DNA of 57,115 nt from CAXMST01 sp032122625 (GCA_032122625.1 JAQBGG010000119.1:1-57115), one strand, 5' to 3'; counted from the stretch's first letter, positions 16,562-24,510 are shown. Translations and numbers: made by a program. The notes: generated by a model from the sequence alone, not told the origin.

Positions 16562-17491
16562 TCAGAAGGTAGCGTCAGCGAGCCGATCAACAGCCACCAG
16601 GAGACCGTCGTCGATCAGCTCAGCCTGCAACCGGCGGGCGAGCTCGCCGGTAGCCGCCGCGCCCGCGATCATCAGCGGCGCCCCGAGTTGGAGCGGCTCG
16701 CAGTCCTTGAACGCCGCGGCCGAGGCAGTAGTCGTGACTGCCATCACGATCAGATCCGGCGCGAGCCTCTCCGAGGCCCCCTCGATCGCCAGAAGCGGCG
16801 TGTCGGCACCGAGGAAGGCGATTCGCCAGCCTCGCTGGAACATCAGCAGGCCAAAAACGAGCAGCCCGAGGTCGTGCCGCTCATCGGGCGGACAGACGAG
16901 TAAGGCGAGCCTGCCGCGACCAACGCCCCAGCCGCGGCCCAGCGCAAGAATGCGGCCGCGAATCAAGTTGCTGGCGAAATGCTCTTCGCTGACGGAGATC
17001 GCGCCCGCGTCGCAGAGCTCACCGATTCGGCGAACGACGGGCAGGATCACGGCGCTCGACATGATTTCGATCCCGTAGGCGGCAATCGCCCGATCGATCG
17101 CCGCATGGGCGCCGACGTCGTCGTAGTCGAGCAGCCGCTCGAGCAGCGAGCTGCCGAGCCTCTCGGAGTCGGAATCAGAAAGCGGAGCGGGGCCTGTCTC
17201 GATCGAGGCGGTCTCGCCCGCCTGGGAGACCGCCGCCTCCTCGAGTACCCGGCCCGCAGCCTGCGCCGGTGCGAGGCCCTGGGTGATCAACTCCAGCATC
17301 TGCGTCAGGCGCGCCTGATCGCGCTCGGTGTAGAGCCTGTAACCGCCCTCGGTCCGTCCCGGCGAAACGATCCCGTAGCGTCGCTCCCAGGAGCGCAGCG
17401 TGGCCGCCGGGAGCCCGGCCCGACGGGCGAGCTCGCCGATTCTGATCGTGGGCACATCGGCCGCCGCTCTCTTGGCGCGGTCTTGGCTCAC
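16562..17491 (-). CDS. CarH/LitR-like MerR regulator with B12-binding domain
   Basis: A 309-residue regulator. The N-terminal MerR helix-turn-helix is TIRIGELARRAGLPAATLRS, then WERRYGI. A four-helix cobalamin-cap domain follows (VILPVVRRIGELCDAGAIS, then VSEEHF), then a B12-binding Rossmann domain with the His loop ERHDLGLL (the ExHxxG motif) and GWRIAFLGADTPL. CarH proteins use adenosylcobalamin as a light sensor to repress transcription in the dark. Here the Trp of the WX9EH cap motif is replaced by Cys, although EH is kept. The start is GTG at 17491, with AGAAGG seven bases upstream. Its promoter carries tandem 11-bp repeats and is divergent from an SDR operon. Confidence 0.88.
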   Translation of the reverse strand: MSQDRAKRAAADVPTIRIGELARRAGLPAATLRSWERRYGIVSPGRTEGGYRLYTERDQARLTQMLELITQGLAPAQAAGRVLEEAAVSQAGETASIETGPAPLSDSDSERLGSSLLERLLDYDDVGAHAAIDRAIAAYGIEIMSSAVILPVVRRIGELCDAGAISVSEEHFASNLIRGRILALGRGWGVGRGRLALLVCPPDERHDLGLLVFGLLMFQRGWRIAFLGADTPLLAIEGASERLAPDLIVMAVTTTASAAAFKDCEPLQLGAPLMIAGAAATGELARRLQAELIDDGLLVAVDRLADATF

Positions 17492-17493
17492 TT

Positions 17494-17537
17494 GCAAACC
17501 TTCTGCATACCTTGAACATACCTGATACAGTCACGAC
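17494..17537. promoter_or_regulatory. Tandem 11-bp direct repeats: probable operator of the CarH-like regulator
   Basis: Four 11-bp units in register: GCAAACCTTCT, GCATACCTTGA, ACATACCTGAT and a weaker ACAGTCACGAC. The first three share RCAWACCT. They lie in the gap between the regulator (-) and the small membrane protein gene (+). Tandem 11-bp direct repeats are the operator layout known for CarH. They overlap a regulator promoter read on the minus strand. Confidence 0.72.
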
Positions 17538-17544
17538 ACGTCAA
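17515..17544 (-). promoter_or_regulatory. Promoter of the CarH-like gene
   Basis: On the minus strand, -35 TTGACG (17544-17539) and -10 TATGTT (17520-17515), spaced 18 bp. The -10 element lies inside the 11-bp repeats, so binding there would block transcription, consistent with autorepression. Confidence 0.5.
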
Positions 17545-17567
17545 GTTCCCAACGAGAGGTTTCGAAA

Positions 17568-17759
17568 ATGCACAACGCCAGCCAGCTGGACACGGCGCGC
17601 GGCCTGATCCTGATCGCCGCCTTTCTCTCCTTCGGCCTTTCGGTCGGCCTGTACTTCTTCGGCGATCAGACCGACGGGTTGTTCGTCGGGCTCTGGGTGC
17701 CCTCAATCCTCGCTCTTGGCGCCTTGATCGCGCCAAGGACGCCTAGGAGTCCCCGATGA
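17568..17759 (+). CDS. Small two-helix membrane protein, first gene of the SDR operon
   Basis: A 63-residue protein with two hydrophobic helices (GLILIAAFLSFGLSVGLYFF and LFVGLWVPSILALGALIA). It has a good ribosome site (gagagg) before ATG 17568 and is the first gene of an operon divergent from the CarH-like regulator. The stop overlaps the next start (ATGA). Function not recognised; being first under a B12/light-type operator suggests a role in the same response. Confidence 0.68.
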   Translation: MHNASQLDTARGLILIAAFLSFGLSVGLYFFGDQTDGLFVGLWVPSILALGALIAPRTPRSPR

Positions 17760-17935
17760 ACGAGGCGGCGATCTTCATCTACGGCCTGGTCGTGTTCGGG
17801 ATAGTCAGCGCTGCCTGCTGGCTGATCGTCTGGGGCATCGTTCAGGAGCGCAGGGATCGCGAGCATCTCGACGCAGGACCAGATGTCGAGTCCCCGGGCG
17901 TAGCCGCTGCGGACGAACCTGAAGCAGCGGGCTGA
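17756..17935 (+). CDS. Very small single-helix membrane protein
   Basis: A 59-residue reading frame that overlaps the upstream stop by 4 bp and the downstream SDR start by one base (TGATG). It has one membrane helix (AIFIYGLVVFGIVSAACWLI) and a charged, acidic tail (DREHLDAGPDVE). The exact overlaps on both sides support a real gene in a tightly coupled operon. No family recognised. Confidence 0.62.
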   Translation: MNEAAIFIYGLVVFGIVSAACWLIVWGIVQERRDREHLDAGPDVESPGVAAADEPEAAG

Positions 17936-18933
17936 TGAATCCCATCGCTACGTCGCTGGACTGGCTCCTCGATCGCACCGTGGTCGGAGGGTATACCTCG
18001 ATCGGTTACCGGCTGCGTGGGCTCGAGGGGGCGAGCGCCGACCCCGAGGGCCGGCTCCGCGGCTCACACGTAGTCGTCACCGGTGCCAACTCCGGGATCG
18101 GGTTCGCCGCCTGTAAGGCGCTGGCCGAGTATGGAGCCGAGGTTCACATGGTCTCTCGCGATCGCCGGCGTGGCGAGACCGCCCGCACCCGGATCGCCGA
18201 ACTGACCGGCAGCGATCGGGTTCACCTGCACCTCGCCGACCTCTCCGACCTCGACGCAGTCCGCTCTCTGGCGACCGCGCTCGCTGCCGATCTCGGCTCG
18301 ATCGATGCCATCGTCCACAACGCCGGAGCGTTGCTCGACTCGCGGCAGCGCAGCGCGCAAGGCTACGAAATGACGTTTGCAGCCCATGTGCTGGGGCCAT
18401 TCCTGCTCACCCACCTCGTCATGCCCGAGCTCGCCGCAGAGGCCGGGGGCCGCGTCATCTTCGTTACCTCAGGTGGGATGTACACGGCCCGGCTCGACCT
18501 CGGTGATTTGCAGCTCGAGCGACGCCCTTTCGATGGCTCGACCGCCTACGCGCATGCGAAGCGGGCACAGATGGTGCTTACGGCGGAGCTTCAGCGTCGG
18601 GCCGACGGGACAACCAGCTTCCACGCGATGCATCCTGGCTGGGCCCAGACTCCCGGGGTCGAATCGTCCCTGCCGCGGTTCCACGCACTGACCAGACCGG
18701 TTTTGAGAACCGCCGAAGCGGGGGCCGACACGGTCGTCTGGCTGACAGCCGCCGATCGCCCGGACTCCGAGCGCGGCAGGCTTTGGATGGACCGGCGCCC
18801 GCGGCCCGAGCACCGCGTGCCGTGGACTCACGAGGAGAGTGGTGATGGAGCCCGCCTCTACGAAGCATGCGCCGAGCTCACCGGCATCGACTCGCAGACC
18901 AGTACCAGCGCTCGCAAAGCCGCCGCGGCCTGA
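17935..18933 (+). CDS. Short-chain dehydrogenase/reductase (DHRS12-like)
   Basis: A 332-residue NAD(P)-dependent oxidoreductase. An N-terminal 45-residue extension precedes the Rossmann motif TGANSGIG. HNAG follows at the end of strand 4, and the active site is Ser in VTSGG with YAHAK (Tyr and Lys of YxxxK). This resembles the DHRS12-like actinobacterial SDRs. The substrate is unknown; the extension (TSLDWLLDRTVVGGYTSIGY) may associate with the membrane. Its start overlaps the upstream gene, so it is the third gene of the operon divergent from the CarH-like regulator. Confidence 0.85.
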   Translation: MNPIATSLDWLLDRTVVGGYTSIGYRLRGLEGASADPEGRLRGSHVVVTGANSGIGFAACKALAEYGAEVHMVSRDRRRGETARTRIAELTGSDRVHLHLADLSDLDAVRSLATALAADLGSIDAIVHNAGALLDSRQRSAQGYEMTFAAHVLGPFLLTHLVMPELAAEAGGRVIFVTSGGMYTARLDLGDLQLERRPFDGSTAYAHAKRAQMVLTAELQRRADGTTSFHAMHPGWAQTPGVESSLPRFHALTRPVLRTAEAGADTVVWLTAADRPDSERGRLWMDRRPRPEHRVPWTHEESGDGARLYEACAELTGIDSQTSTSARKAAAA

Positions 18934-18939
18934 CCGGGG

Positions 18940-18979
18940 CCGCCCGTCCCCTTACTCCCCCTCGAGGGGGGCTGGGCGG
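18940..18979 (+). terminator. Two-part hairpin after the SDR operon
   Basis: Inner palindrome CCCCC-TCGA-GGGGG at 18957-18970, enclosed by CCGCCC (18940-18945) and GGGCGG (18974-18979). It lies just after the SDR stop. No T-run follows, so termination is plausible but unproven. Confidence 0.45.
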
Positions 18980-19011
18980 TCCCGGCCGGGTGCATGCACA
19001 CCGCCTGTGTA

Positions 19012-19025
19012 ACACGAAGTCGTGT
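19012..19025. promoter_or_regulatory. Operator candidate upstream of the MerR-type gene
   Basis: ACACGA-AG-TCGTGT, perfect 6-bp arms. It is also flanked by direct repeats TGTGTAAC (19006) and CGTGTAAC (19021). It sits at the -35 position relative to the TAGCCT hexamer of the downstream gene. Confidence 0.5.
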
Positions 19026-19036
19026 AACGATCCCGC

Positions 19037-19042
19037 TAGCCT
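19037..19042 (+). promoter_or_regulatory. -10 hexamer TAGCCT of the leaderless MerR-type gene
   Basis: TAGCCT, 8 nt, then ATG at 19051. It decides the start, since longer in-frame readings would cross the operator. Confidence 0.5.
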
Positions 19043-19050
19043 GTGAGCCT

Positions 19051-19812
19051 ATGGCCGCGGCGGCAGGACAGAAGAAGCAGAGGCAGGAGCGGGTTGAGAC
19101 CGGCCTGACGATCGACGAGCTTGCCCGCGAAACCGGAATGACGGCGCGCAACATCCGCGCCCACCAGTCGCGCGGCCTGCTGCCGCCGCCCGAGGTCAGG
19201 GCGCGAACCGGCTACTACGCCGCTGAGCACGTCGCCCGGATCGGGCTGATCCAGGACATGCAGGCGCAGGGATTCAACTTGAAGGCGATCGAGCGCCTGC
19301 TCGAGCTTGGCGCCCACGAGGGCAGCGAGAACGCGCTCGCCTTCGAGCGAGCGATCCTTACCCCTTTCGCCACCGAGCCGCCGGAGGTCGTCAAGACCGC
19401 CGAGCTCGCCGAGCTGTTCGGCGATCGGGCCGATCCGAAGGCGCTGGCACGGGCCGAGAAGATCGGCCTCGTCCATCCGCTCGGCGATGACACCTGGGAG
19501 ATCCCCTCCCCCACGCTGCTCAAGGCCGGCGTCGCCTTGGCCGAGCTTGGGATCCCGTTGAGCCATGCGCTCGCGGTCGGCGACGCGATCCGCAAGCACA
19601 CGACTTCGATCGCACACGAGTTCATCCGGCTCTTCATCCAGGACGTGCTCGAGCCGCTCCGCGAGAATGGGCACATCGGCGAGGCGAACCTGGCGCAGGC
19701 GCGCGACGCGGTCGAAAAGCTACGACCGCTCGCCTCCGAGTCGGTCCTGGCCAGTTTCGGCCAGGTGATGACCGAAGCGGTCGAGCGCCGGCTCGAGCGC
19801 GAGCTTCGCTAG
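19051..19812 (+). CDS. MerR family transcriptional regulator
   Basis: A 253-residue protein. The MerR helix-turn-helix is TIDELARETGMTARNIRAHQ, then SRGLLPPPEVRARTGYYAAE; the wing is followed by HVARIGLIQDMQAQGFNLKA. The C-terminal 130 residues include a second helical region (LAELFGDRADPKALARAEKI) ending in a charged helix; no metal-binding Cys is visible, so it is probably not a metal sensor. It is divergent from nothing: the nearest gene downstream (WS/DGAT) is convergent. The palindrome at its -35 region suggests autoregulation. Confidence 0.83.
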   Translation: MAAAAGQKKQRQERVETGLTIDELARETGMTARNIRAHQSRGLLPPPEVRARTGYYAAEHVARIGLIQDMQAQGFNLKAIERLLELGAHEGSENALAFERAILTPFATEPPEVVKTAELAELFGDRADPKALARAEKIGLVHPLGDDTWEIPSPTLLKAGVALAELGIPLSHALAVGDAIRKHTTSIAHEFIRLFIQDVLEPLRENGHIGEANLAQARDAVEKLRPLASESVLASFGQVMTEAVERRLERELR

Positions 19813-19836
19813 GCGGGAGCCCGACCGGGGAGCGCT

Positions 19837-21306
19837 TCAGGCGGCCTCTGCGATTGCCGCCAGATCCCGTTTCAAAGCGTCCATCAGGTCCCAGATCTCC
19901 GGTACCTGGTCGCGGTCGGCGATCAGGCCGAAGTCCATCGAGTCCTGATAACTCATCACCGTGATGTTGAGGCCGGCGCCGTCGGTGACGACCGAGACCG
20001 GGAAGTTGGCCTTGATCTCGGCGCCGCCGAGGTAGAGCGGAAAAGACGGGCCCGGGACGTTCGAGATCACCAGGTTGTAGATCGGGCGCATTCCCTGCTG
20101 GGTGCCGAGCTGGAGCGCCACCCGCGCCGCTCGGGCGTTGATCGCCGGGGGAATGAAGTTGGTCACGTCCTGCAGCAACTCGGCCGGCATCGCTTTATGG
20201 CGACCCTTGGCGGCGAGCATCGCCTCCTGGGCGCGCATCACGCGCTGGACCGGGTCCGGCTCGTCGGTCGGGATCGGAACGATCATCACCGAGATCCGGT
20301 TGCCGTAGGTGCCGACCTGCTCGTCGGTGCGGACCGAGACGGGGATCTGGGCCAGCAGCGGCTCCGACGGCAGCGCATCGTTGGCGATCAGCCACTCGCG
20401 CACCGCTCCGGCGCAGAGAGCGACCACCACATCATTGACCTTGACGCCGAGCTTGTTCTTGATCTCCTTCACCGTCGAGAGCGGCAGCGAGCCGAAGCTG
20501 AACCGGCGGTGGGCCGAGATCCGGCCGCTGAACGGCGTGTGCGGGGCCCGGTGACGCGGCCGCTCGATGATCTCGCCATCTCCGCCGGAGCCGAGAGCGT
20601 TGCGGGCGTGTGACGCGAAGCGGCTGATCGCCTCCGCCCCGGGAATCCCAAGGATCGAGGGGGCGACATCCAGGTGCGGAAGCGTGTTGGGCAGGGCGCG
20701 GAGGGTCCGCAGCGGCTGCATCGGTAGCGCCGCCAGGCCGCGCCCGAGCATCTCCAGCGAGCTGGGAGCCCCACCGGCCCCGTTCTCATAATCGGGATCC
20801 ACCGGCGGGATCTCGCGGCCGCTCGGCTCGAGGTCGTAGAGCACGCCCATGATCTCGGCGCCGGACATCCCGTCGATCATCGCGTGATGCATCTTCGTCA
20901 GGATGCCGACGCGCCCGCCCTCGAGGCCCTGGATCAGATACAGCTCCCAGAGCGGCCGCGAGCGATCGAGGTGGCGTGACGAGATCCGGCAAACCTGCTC
21001 GGCGAGGCGGTGATCGTCGCCGGGCGGCGGCAGGGCGATCTCGCGCATGTGGTACTCGAGGTCGAAATCGGGATCCTCGATCCAGTAGGGGCGATCGAGG
21101 CCCAGTGGAACCTCGGCCAGCTTCCAGCGCATCACGGGCAGCATGTGCAGACGCTCGCTCAGCACGGCGCTCAGATCCTCGAGCGTCAGCCGACCCGACT
21201 CGAGCGTCGACGGATCGACGATCACGAGGACACCAACGTGGCCGTAGTGGGTCTGGCTCTCGATCGCCAGGAACTGGGCGTCGAGGCTCGAGAGTTGGCG
21301 CAGCAT
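19837..21306 (-). CDS. Wax ester synthase/diacylglycerol O-acyltransferase (WS/DGAT)
   Basis: A 489-residue membrane-associated acyltransferase that makes wax esters or triacylglycerol from acyl-CoA and alcohol or diacylglycerol. The condensing motif HHxxxDG is read as MHHAMIDGMSG near residue 135, with both His. LSSLDAQFLAIESQTHYGHVGVL is the family's start, and NLVISNVPGP with YQDSMDFGL later are conserved. The ATG at 21306 has GGAAGGAGACAG before it. It agrees with the lipid-storage genes of the region. Storage of neutral lipid is inferred from the family. Confidence 0.94.
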   Translation of the reverse strand: MLRQLSSLDAQFLAIESQTHYGHVGVLVIVDPSTLESGRLTLEDLSAVLSERLHMLPVMRWKLAEVPLGLDRPYWIEDPDFDLEYHMREIALPPPGDDHRLAEQVCRISSRHLDRSRPLWELYLIQGLEGGRVGILTKMHHAMIDGMSGAEIMGVLYDLEPSGREIPPVDPDYENGAGGAPSSLEMLGRGLAALPMQPLRTLRALPNTLPHLDVAPSILGIPGAEAISRFASHARNALGSGGDGEIIERPRHRAPHTPFSGRISAHRRFSFGSLPLSTVKEIKNKLGVKVNDVVVALCAGAVREWLIANDALPSEPLLAQIPVSVRTDEQVGTYGNRISVMIVPIPTDEPDPVQRVMRAQEAMLAAKGRHKAMPAELLQDVTNFIPPAINARAARVALQLGTQQGMRPIYNLVISNVPGPSFPLYLGGAEIKANFPVSVVTDGAGLNITVMSYQDSMDFGLIADRDQVPEIWDLMDALKRDLAAIAEAA

Positions 21307-21422
21307 CTGTCTCCTTCCGCCGCGGCCGGGTCGACCGCGGGCTGGGGCAAGGATATGCGAGACGCCGCAACCGCCGCCGTGGGTCCGGGCTCAGGACGCC
21401 GCCGCCGGATCGCCCGCGCCGG

Positions 21423-21428
21423 TAGGGT
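21423..21428 (+). promoter_or_regulatory. -10 hexamer TAGGGT of a leaderless gene
   Basis: TAGGGT, 6 nt, then GTG at 21435. It lies in the 128-bp divergent gap with the WS/DGAT gene. Confidence 0.5.
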
Positions 21429-21434
21429 CGAGCT

Positions 21435-21905
21435 GTGGCAAGCATCAACGATGAGCAGATCCGGCGCTTCTATGCCGCTTTCGCGGAGCGCGACGGCGCT
21501 GCGATGGAGGCCTGTTACGCCCCCGACGTGCGGTTCTCGGATCCGGTCTTCCCCGATCTGAGGGGCCCGGAGGCCGGGGCCATGTGGCGAATGCTGACCG
21601 GTCAGGCCGAAGATCTCGAGATCGAGCTGGCCGAGCACGCCGCCGAGGGGGACACTGGCTCAGCACGATGGATCGCGCGCTACACCTTCACCCGCAGCGG
21701 TCGGCCCGTCGTCAATGACGTCCGCGCCAGCTTCCGCTTCGGTCCCGACGCTCTGATCCGTGAGCACACCGACGACTTCAACTTCTACAGCTGGGCCCGT
21801 CAGGCCCTCGGCCTTTCCGGGCTCCTGCTCGGCTGGACCCCGATTGTCAAGGGCGGCGTCCGCAAGCAGGCCCGCGCCTCGCTCGACGCGTTCATCGCCG
21901 AGTAG
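21435..21905 (+). CDS. NTF2-like/SnoaL-type protein
   Basis: A 156-residue protein with the cone fold typical of SnoaL-like and ketosteroid-isomerase-type proteins. The first helix is DEQIRRFYAAFAERDGAAME, then CYAPDVRFSDPVF, the family's opening; a hydrophobic cavity and a C-terminal extension (WTPIVKGGVRKQARASLDAF) follow. No catalytic residues can be assigned. Start GTG at 21435 (TAGGGT hexamer 6 nt upstream). It is divergent from WS/DGAT and upstream of an SRPBCC gene; a small-molecule role is plausible. Confidence 0.8.
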   Translation: MASINDEQIRRFYAAFAERDGAAMEACYAPDVRFSDPVFPDLRGPEAGAMWRMLTGQAEDLEIELAEHAAEGDTGSARWIARYTFTRSGRPVVNDVRASFRFGPDALIREHTDDFNFYSWARQALGLSGLLLGWTPIVKGGVRKQARASLDAFIAE

Positions 21906-21993
21906 GCCGACCCCACGGCCCAACCGAACGGATCTGTTGATCGATCCGGTCGCGGTGATCCAACCGGGGCCGGCCAACGAATGAAAGGTCAGG

Positions 21994-22440
21994 ATGGCTC
22001 ACTACGCAACCACCGTGAATACCGACTGGGATCCGGAAGCCGCGTTCCGGTACCTGGCCGAGTTCAGCAACGTCGCCGACTGGGATCCGGGCGTCAGCGC
22101 CGCTCGCAATATTTCTGACGCCCCGCTCGAGTCGGGAGCCCGCTTCGAGGTGGAGGCGAGCTTCCTCGGCAGGACCGTCCCGCTGACCTACGAAACGATC
22201 GAGATCGACAGCCCGCGCCGGGTGACGCTGCGAGCAGCCACCGGCACCTTCACCTCTCTCGACACGCTCAGCTTCGATCCCACCGACGGTGGTGGCACGG
22301 CCGTCACCTACGACGCCGAGCTCAGCCTCAACGGCGCCCTGAAGCTCCTCGACCCGGCGCTCGGCCTCGCCTTCAAGCGCATCGGTGATGCCGCCCGGGA
22401 CGGTCTTCGGAAGCGCCTCCGACAACCACCTCCAAGCTGA
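21994..22440 (+). CDS. SRPBCC family protein
   Basis: A 148-residue START-like protein, opening HYATTVNTDWDPEAAFRYLA, then EFSNVADWDPGV. It resembles the SRPBCC protein at 3416, both with an F.YLA.F.N..W.P core. Ligand unknown. A ribosome site (aaaggtcagg) precedes ATG 21994. Three bases after its stop begins the remnant of an oxidoreductase, and the cyclopropane synthase lies beyond, so it belongs to what was a lipid-modification operon. Confidence 0.83.
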   Translation: MAHYATTVNTDWDPEAAFRYLAEFSNVADWDPGVSAARNISDAPLESGARFEVEASFLGRTVPLTYETIEIDSPRRVTLRAATGTFTSLDTLSFDPTDGGGTAVTYDAELSLNGALKLLDPALGLAFKRIGDAARDGLRKRLRQPPPS

Positions 22441-22443
22441 CCG

Positions 22444-22524
22444 ATGCCGCTTCGGATCGGGATCGTCGGGGCCGGTGTGTCCGGCCTGGCGGCGGCGGCG
22501 GAAAGCACAGGGCCGGGCATCTGA
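22444..22524 (+). pseudogene. N-terminal remnant of an FAD/NAD(P)-binding oxidoreductase
   Basis: A 26-residue stub that starts LRIGIVGAGVSGLAAAAE, an intact dinucleotide-binding motif (GxGxxG), then stops at TGA. Full members (amine-oxidase-like oxidoreductases) exceed 400 residues and usually precede DUF1365 and cyclopropane synthase genes. The rest of this gene is absent from the next 60 bp, which lead straight into the tail of a DUF1365 gene in the same frame. The best explanation is one deletion. Confidence 0.7.
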
Positions 22525-22581
22525 CCAGCAGAACTGCGCCATCGAACGAAGTCGCCGTCCTCGTCGGAGACGCCAAAGCTC

Positions 22582-22701
22582 ATGCTCGTCTCCTACCCGG
22601 CGACGGCGGCGACCCTGGCGCGGATCTACTGGAACGCGATCAAGCTGAAGCTCAAAGGTGCGCCATACTTCTCGAACCCGGGCAAGGAGCGGCCGAGATG
22701 A
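22582..22701 (+). pseudogene. C-terminal remnant of a DUF1365 protein
   Basis: From the ATG at 22582 the frame reads VSYPATAATLARIYWNAIKL, then KLKGAPYFSNP, matching the conserved end of DUF1365 proteins (IYW.A..L.LKG.PF). The N-terminal 200 or so residues are missing. Its stop overlaps the cyclopropane synthase start (ATGA), so the downstream operon junction survived the deletion. The ATG may not be used as a start. Confidence 0.68.
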
Positions 22702-23939
22702 TCTCCAGACGCCTTATCCACACCCTGCTGAGCCGGATCGAGAGCGGCCGGATCGAGCTGGTGGAGACCTATCCGGGCGGTCAGCGACGCTCGTTCGGGG
22801 ACCCGGCGGCCGTCAGGCAGGCGAAGCTCGAGGTCCACGACCCTGAGCTCTACGGGCGCCTCGTGCGATCGAAGAGCATCGCCCTCGGCACGAGCTACGC
22901 GGAGGGTCTCTGGGACAGTCCTGAGCTGCTCGATCTGATGCTGATCGTCACCCGCGAGATCGGCCGAGCCGACCCGCTGCGCCGGCGGATCGCGCCGCTG
23001 CTGATTCCCTTCCAGCGAATCGGGACGTTGAAGATGCTGAACACCCGGCGCAAGGCCCGCGAGCACATCTCATCCCATTACGACGCCGGCAACGACATGT
23101 TCGAGCTCTTCCTCGACCGCGAGAACATGATGTATTCGTCCGCCTACTTCGAGCGCGAGGACCAGAGCCTGGAAGATGCCCAGCTCGCCCGCCTGGAGCG
23201 AATCTGCGAGCTGCTCGAGCTGGGAGCGGACGATCACCTGCTCGAGATCGGCACCGGCTGGGGCGGGATGGCGGTCCACGCGGCGATGACCCGCGGCTGC
23301 CGGGTGACGACGACGACGATCTCAGAGGAGCAGCGCGTCTACGCCAGGCGCCGCGTCCGCGAGGTCGGGCTCGAGGACAAGGTCGAGGTACTCGGCGCCG
23401 ACTATCGCGATCTCCGAGGCCGCTACGACAAGCTCGTCTCGGTGGAGATGATCGAGGCCGTTGGCTGGGAGTGGTTCGACACCTACTTCCGCCGCTGCTC
23501 GCGGCTGTTGAAGCCGGACGGGCTCTTCTTCCTGCAGGCGATCGTCATCGATGACGCGATCTATGAGACCGAGAAGCGAACCCGAAGCTTTGCCAACGAG
23601 CTGATCTTTCCCGGCGGCTGCCTGCCCTCGGTCGAGGCGATCCAATCCTCGATCGCCTCCGAGACGGACCTGCGGACATTGGCGCTCGAGGACATCTCAG
23701 CCAGCTATGTGCAGACCCTGCACGAGTGGCGCGACCGCTTCGTCGCCGCCACCGACGAGCTCGAAGCGCTCGGCTACGACGAGCGCTTCCGGCGCCTCTG
23801 GCGCCTCTACATGGCGATGTCGGAAGCGGGCTTCGCGGTCGCCCGGATCCGCGACGTACAGATGCTCTTCGCCAAGCCCGAGCATGAGCGCCGTCTGGCG
23901 CCCGATCCAAGCTCCCGGATGGCCCTGCCCGAGGGCTGA
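22698..23939 (+). CDS. Cyclopropane-fatty-acyl-phospholipid synthase (SAM-dependent)
   Basis: A 413-residue methyltransferase that adds a methylene to unsaturated acyl chains of membrane phospholipids. HISSHYDAGNDMFELFLD near residue 120 and MMYSSAYFE are family signatures; the SAM motif is LEIGTGWGGMAVHAA; VSVEMIEAVGWEWFDTYF and KPDGLFFLQAIVID follow. The N-terminal 100 residues are the extra domain of the CFA synthases. ATG 22698 has AAGGAG about 10 nt upstream. It directly follows the DUF1365 remnant (ATGA), so it is the surviving enzyme of a decayed cluster. Confidence 0.92.
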   Translation: MISRRLIHTLLSRIESGRIELVETYPGGQRRSFGDPAAVRQAKLEVHDPELYGRLVRSKSIALGTSYAEGLWDSPELLDLMLIVTREIGRADPLRRRIAPLLIPFQRIGTLKMLNTRRKAREHISSHYDAGNDMFELFLDRENMMYSSAYFEREDQSLEDAQLARLERICELLELGADDHLLEIGTGWGGMAVHAAMTRGCRVTTTTISEEQRVYARRRVREVGLEDKVEVLGADYRDLRGRYDKLVSVEMIEAVGWEWFDTYFRRCSRLLKPDGLFFLQAIVIDDAIYETEKRTRSFANELIFPGGCLPSVEAIQSSIASETDLRTLALEDISASYVQTLHEWRDRFVAATDELEALGYDERFRRLWRLYMAMSEAGFAVARIRDVQMLFAKPEHERRLAPDPSSRMALPEG

Positions 23940-23953
23940 GCGAAGCCGGGTTC

Positions 23954-24502
23954 TCAGCTGCCCTGCAGGTGCGGCAGCTCGCGATCGAGCTCGGGAAGGA
24001 ACGGCAAGCCCGGTTCACGCTCGCCGAACAGCTCGACCGTACGACTGTAGTGCTCGAGTTGCTCGGGGTCGGGGCGCTGCCCGGTGTCCGTGAATCGCCG
24101 AACCCTGGCGAGCTTGTCGGCGAGGTAGATCGAGGCCGGCAACGGCCCAGCCTCCAGCACCCGCTGCCGATGCTCGGCCTTGCGCTCTGCGTAGTCAGCG
24201 ATCGTGTCGTCCTCGGTCATCACCGCGACCAATCCGCCGACGCGCTCGGGAAAGCCGGCGGAGATGTCGGCGGCGCTGTCGTGAGAGGTGTCCTCGATCA
24301 CGTCGTGGAGCAGAGCGGCGGCAATCACCTCCTCGTCGAAGCCGGCCGAGGCGAGGATCCCGGCGACCGCGACGGGGTGGGAGATCCGTGTCTTGCCCAA
24401 GCTCGCCGGTCCTTCGTGGGCGCGCCGCGCGTAGTCGAAGGCCTCGGCCAGCAACTCGGAGTCGCCGACGAAGGGAGGACGGGGATCTTCGTCGCCGCTC
24501 AT
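23954..24502 (-). CDS. HD-domain phosphohydrolase, SpoT-N-like
   Basis: A 182-residue HD hydrolase. HPVAVAGILASAGF and AALLHDVIEDT carry the HD motif of ppGpp hydrolases (RelA/SpoT N-terminal domain), and LADKLARVRRFTDTG is the later Lys/Arg-rich helix. There is no synthetase domain, so it may be a small alarmone hydrolase, or an HD enzyme of another nucleotide. ATG 24502 has a TATCCT hexamer 8 nt upstream, another leaderless gene. Divergent from the GH3 gene across 103 bp. Confidence 0.82.
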   Translation of the reverse strand: MSGDEDPRPPFVGDSELLAEAFDYARRAHEGPASLGKTRISHPVAVAGILASAGFDEEVIAAALLHDVIEDTSHDSAADISAGFPERVGGLVAVMTEDDTIADYAERKAEHRQRVLEAGPLPASIYLADKLARVRRFTDTGQRPDPEQLEHYSRTVELFGEREPGLPFLPELDRELPHLQGS

Positions 24503-24510
24503 GCGGTTCG

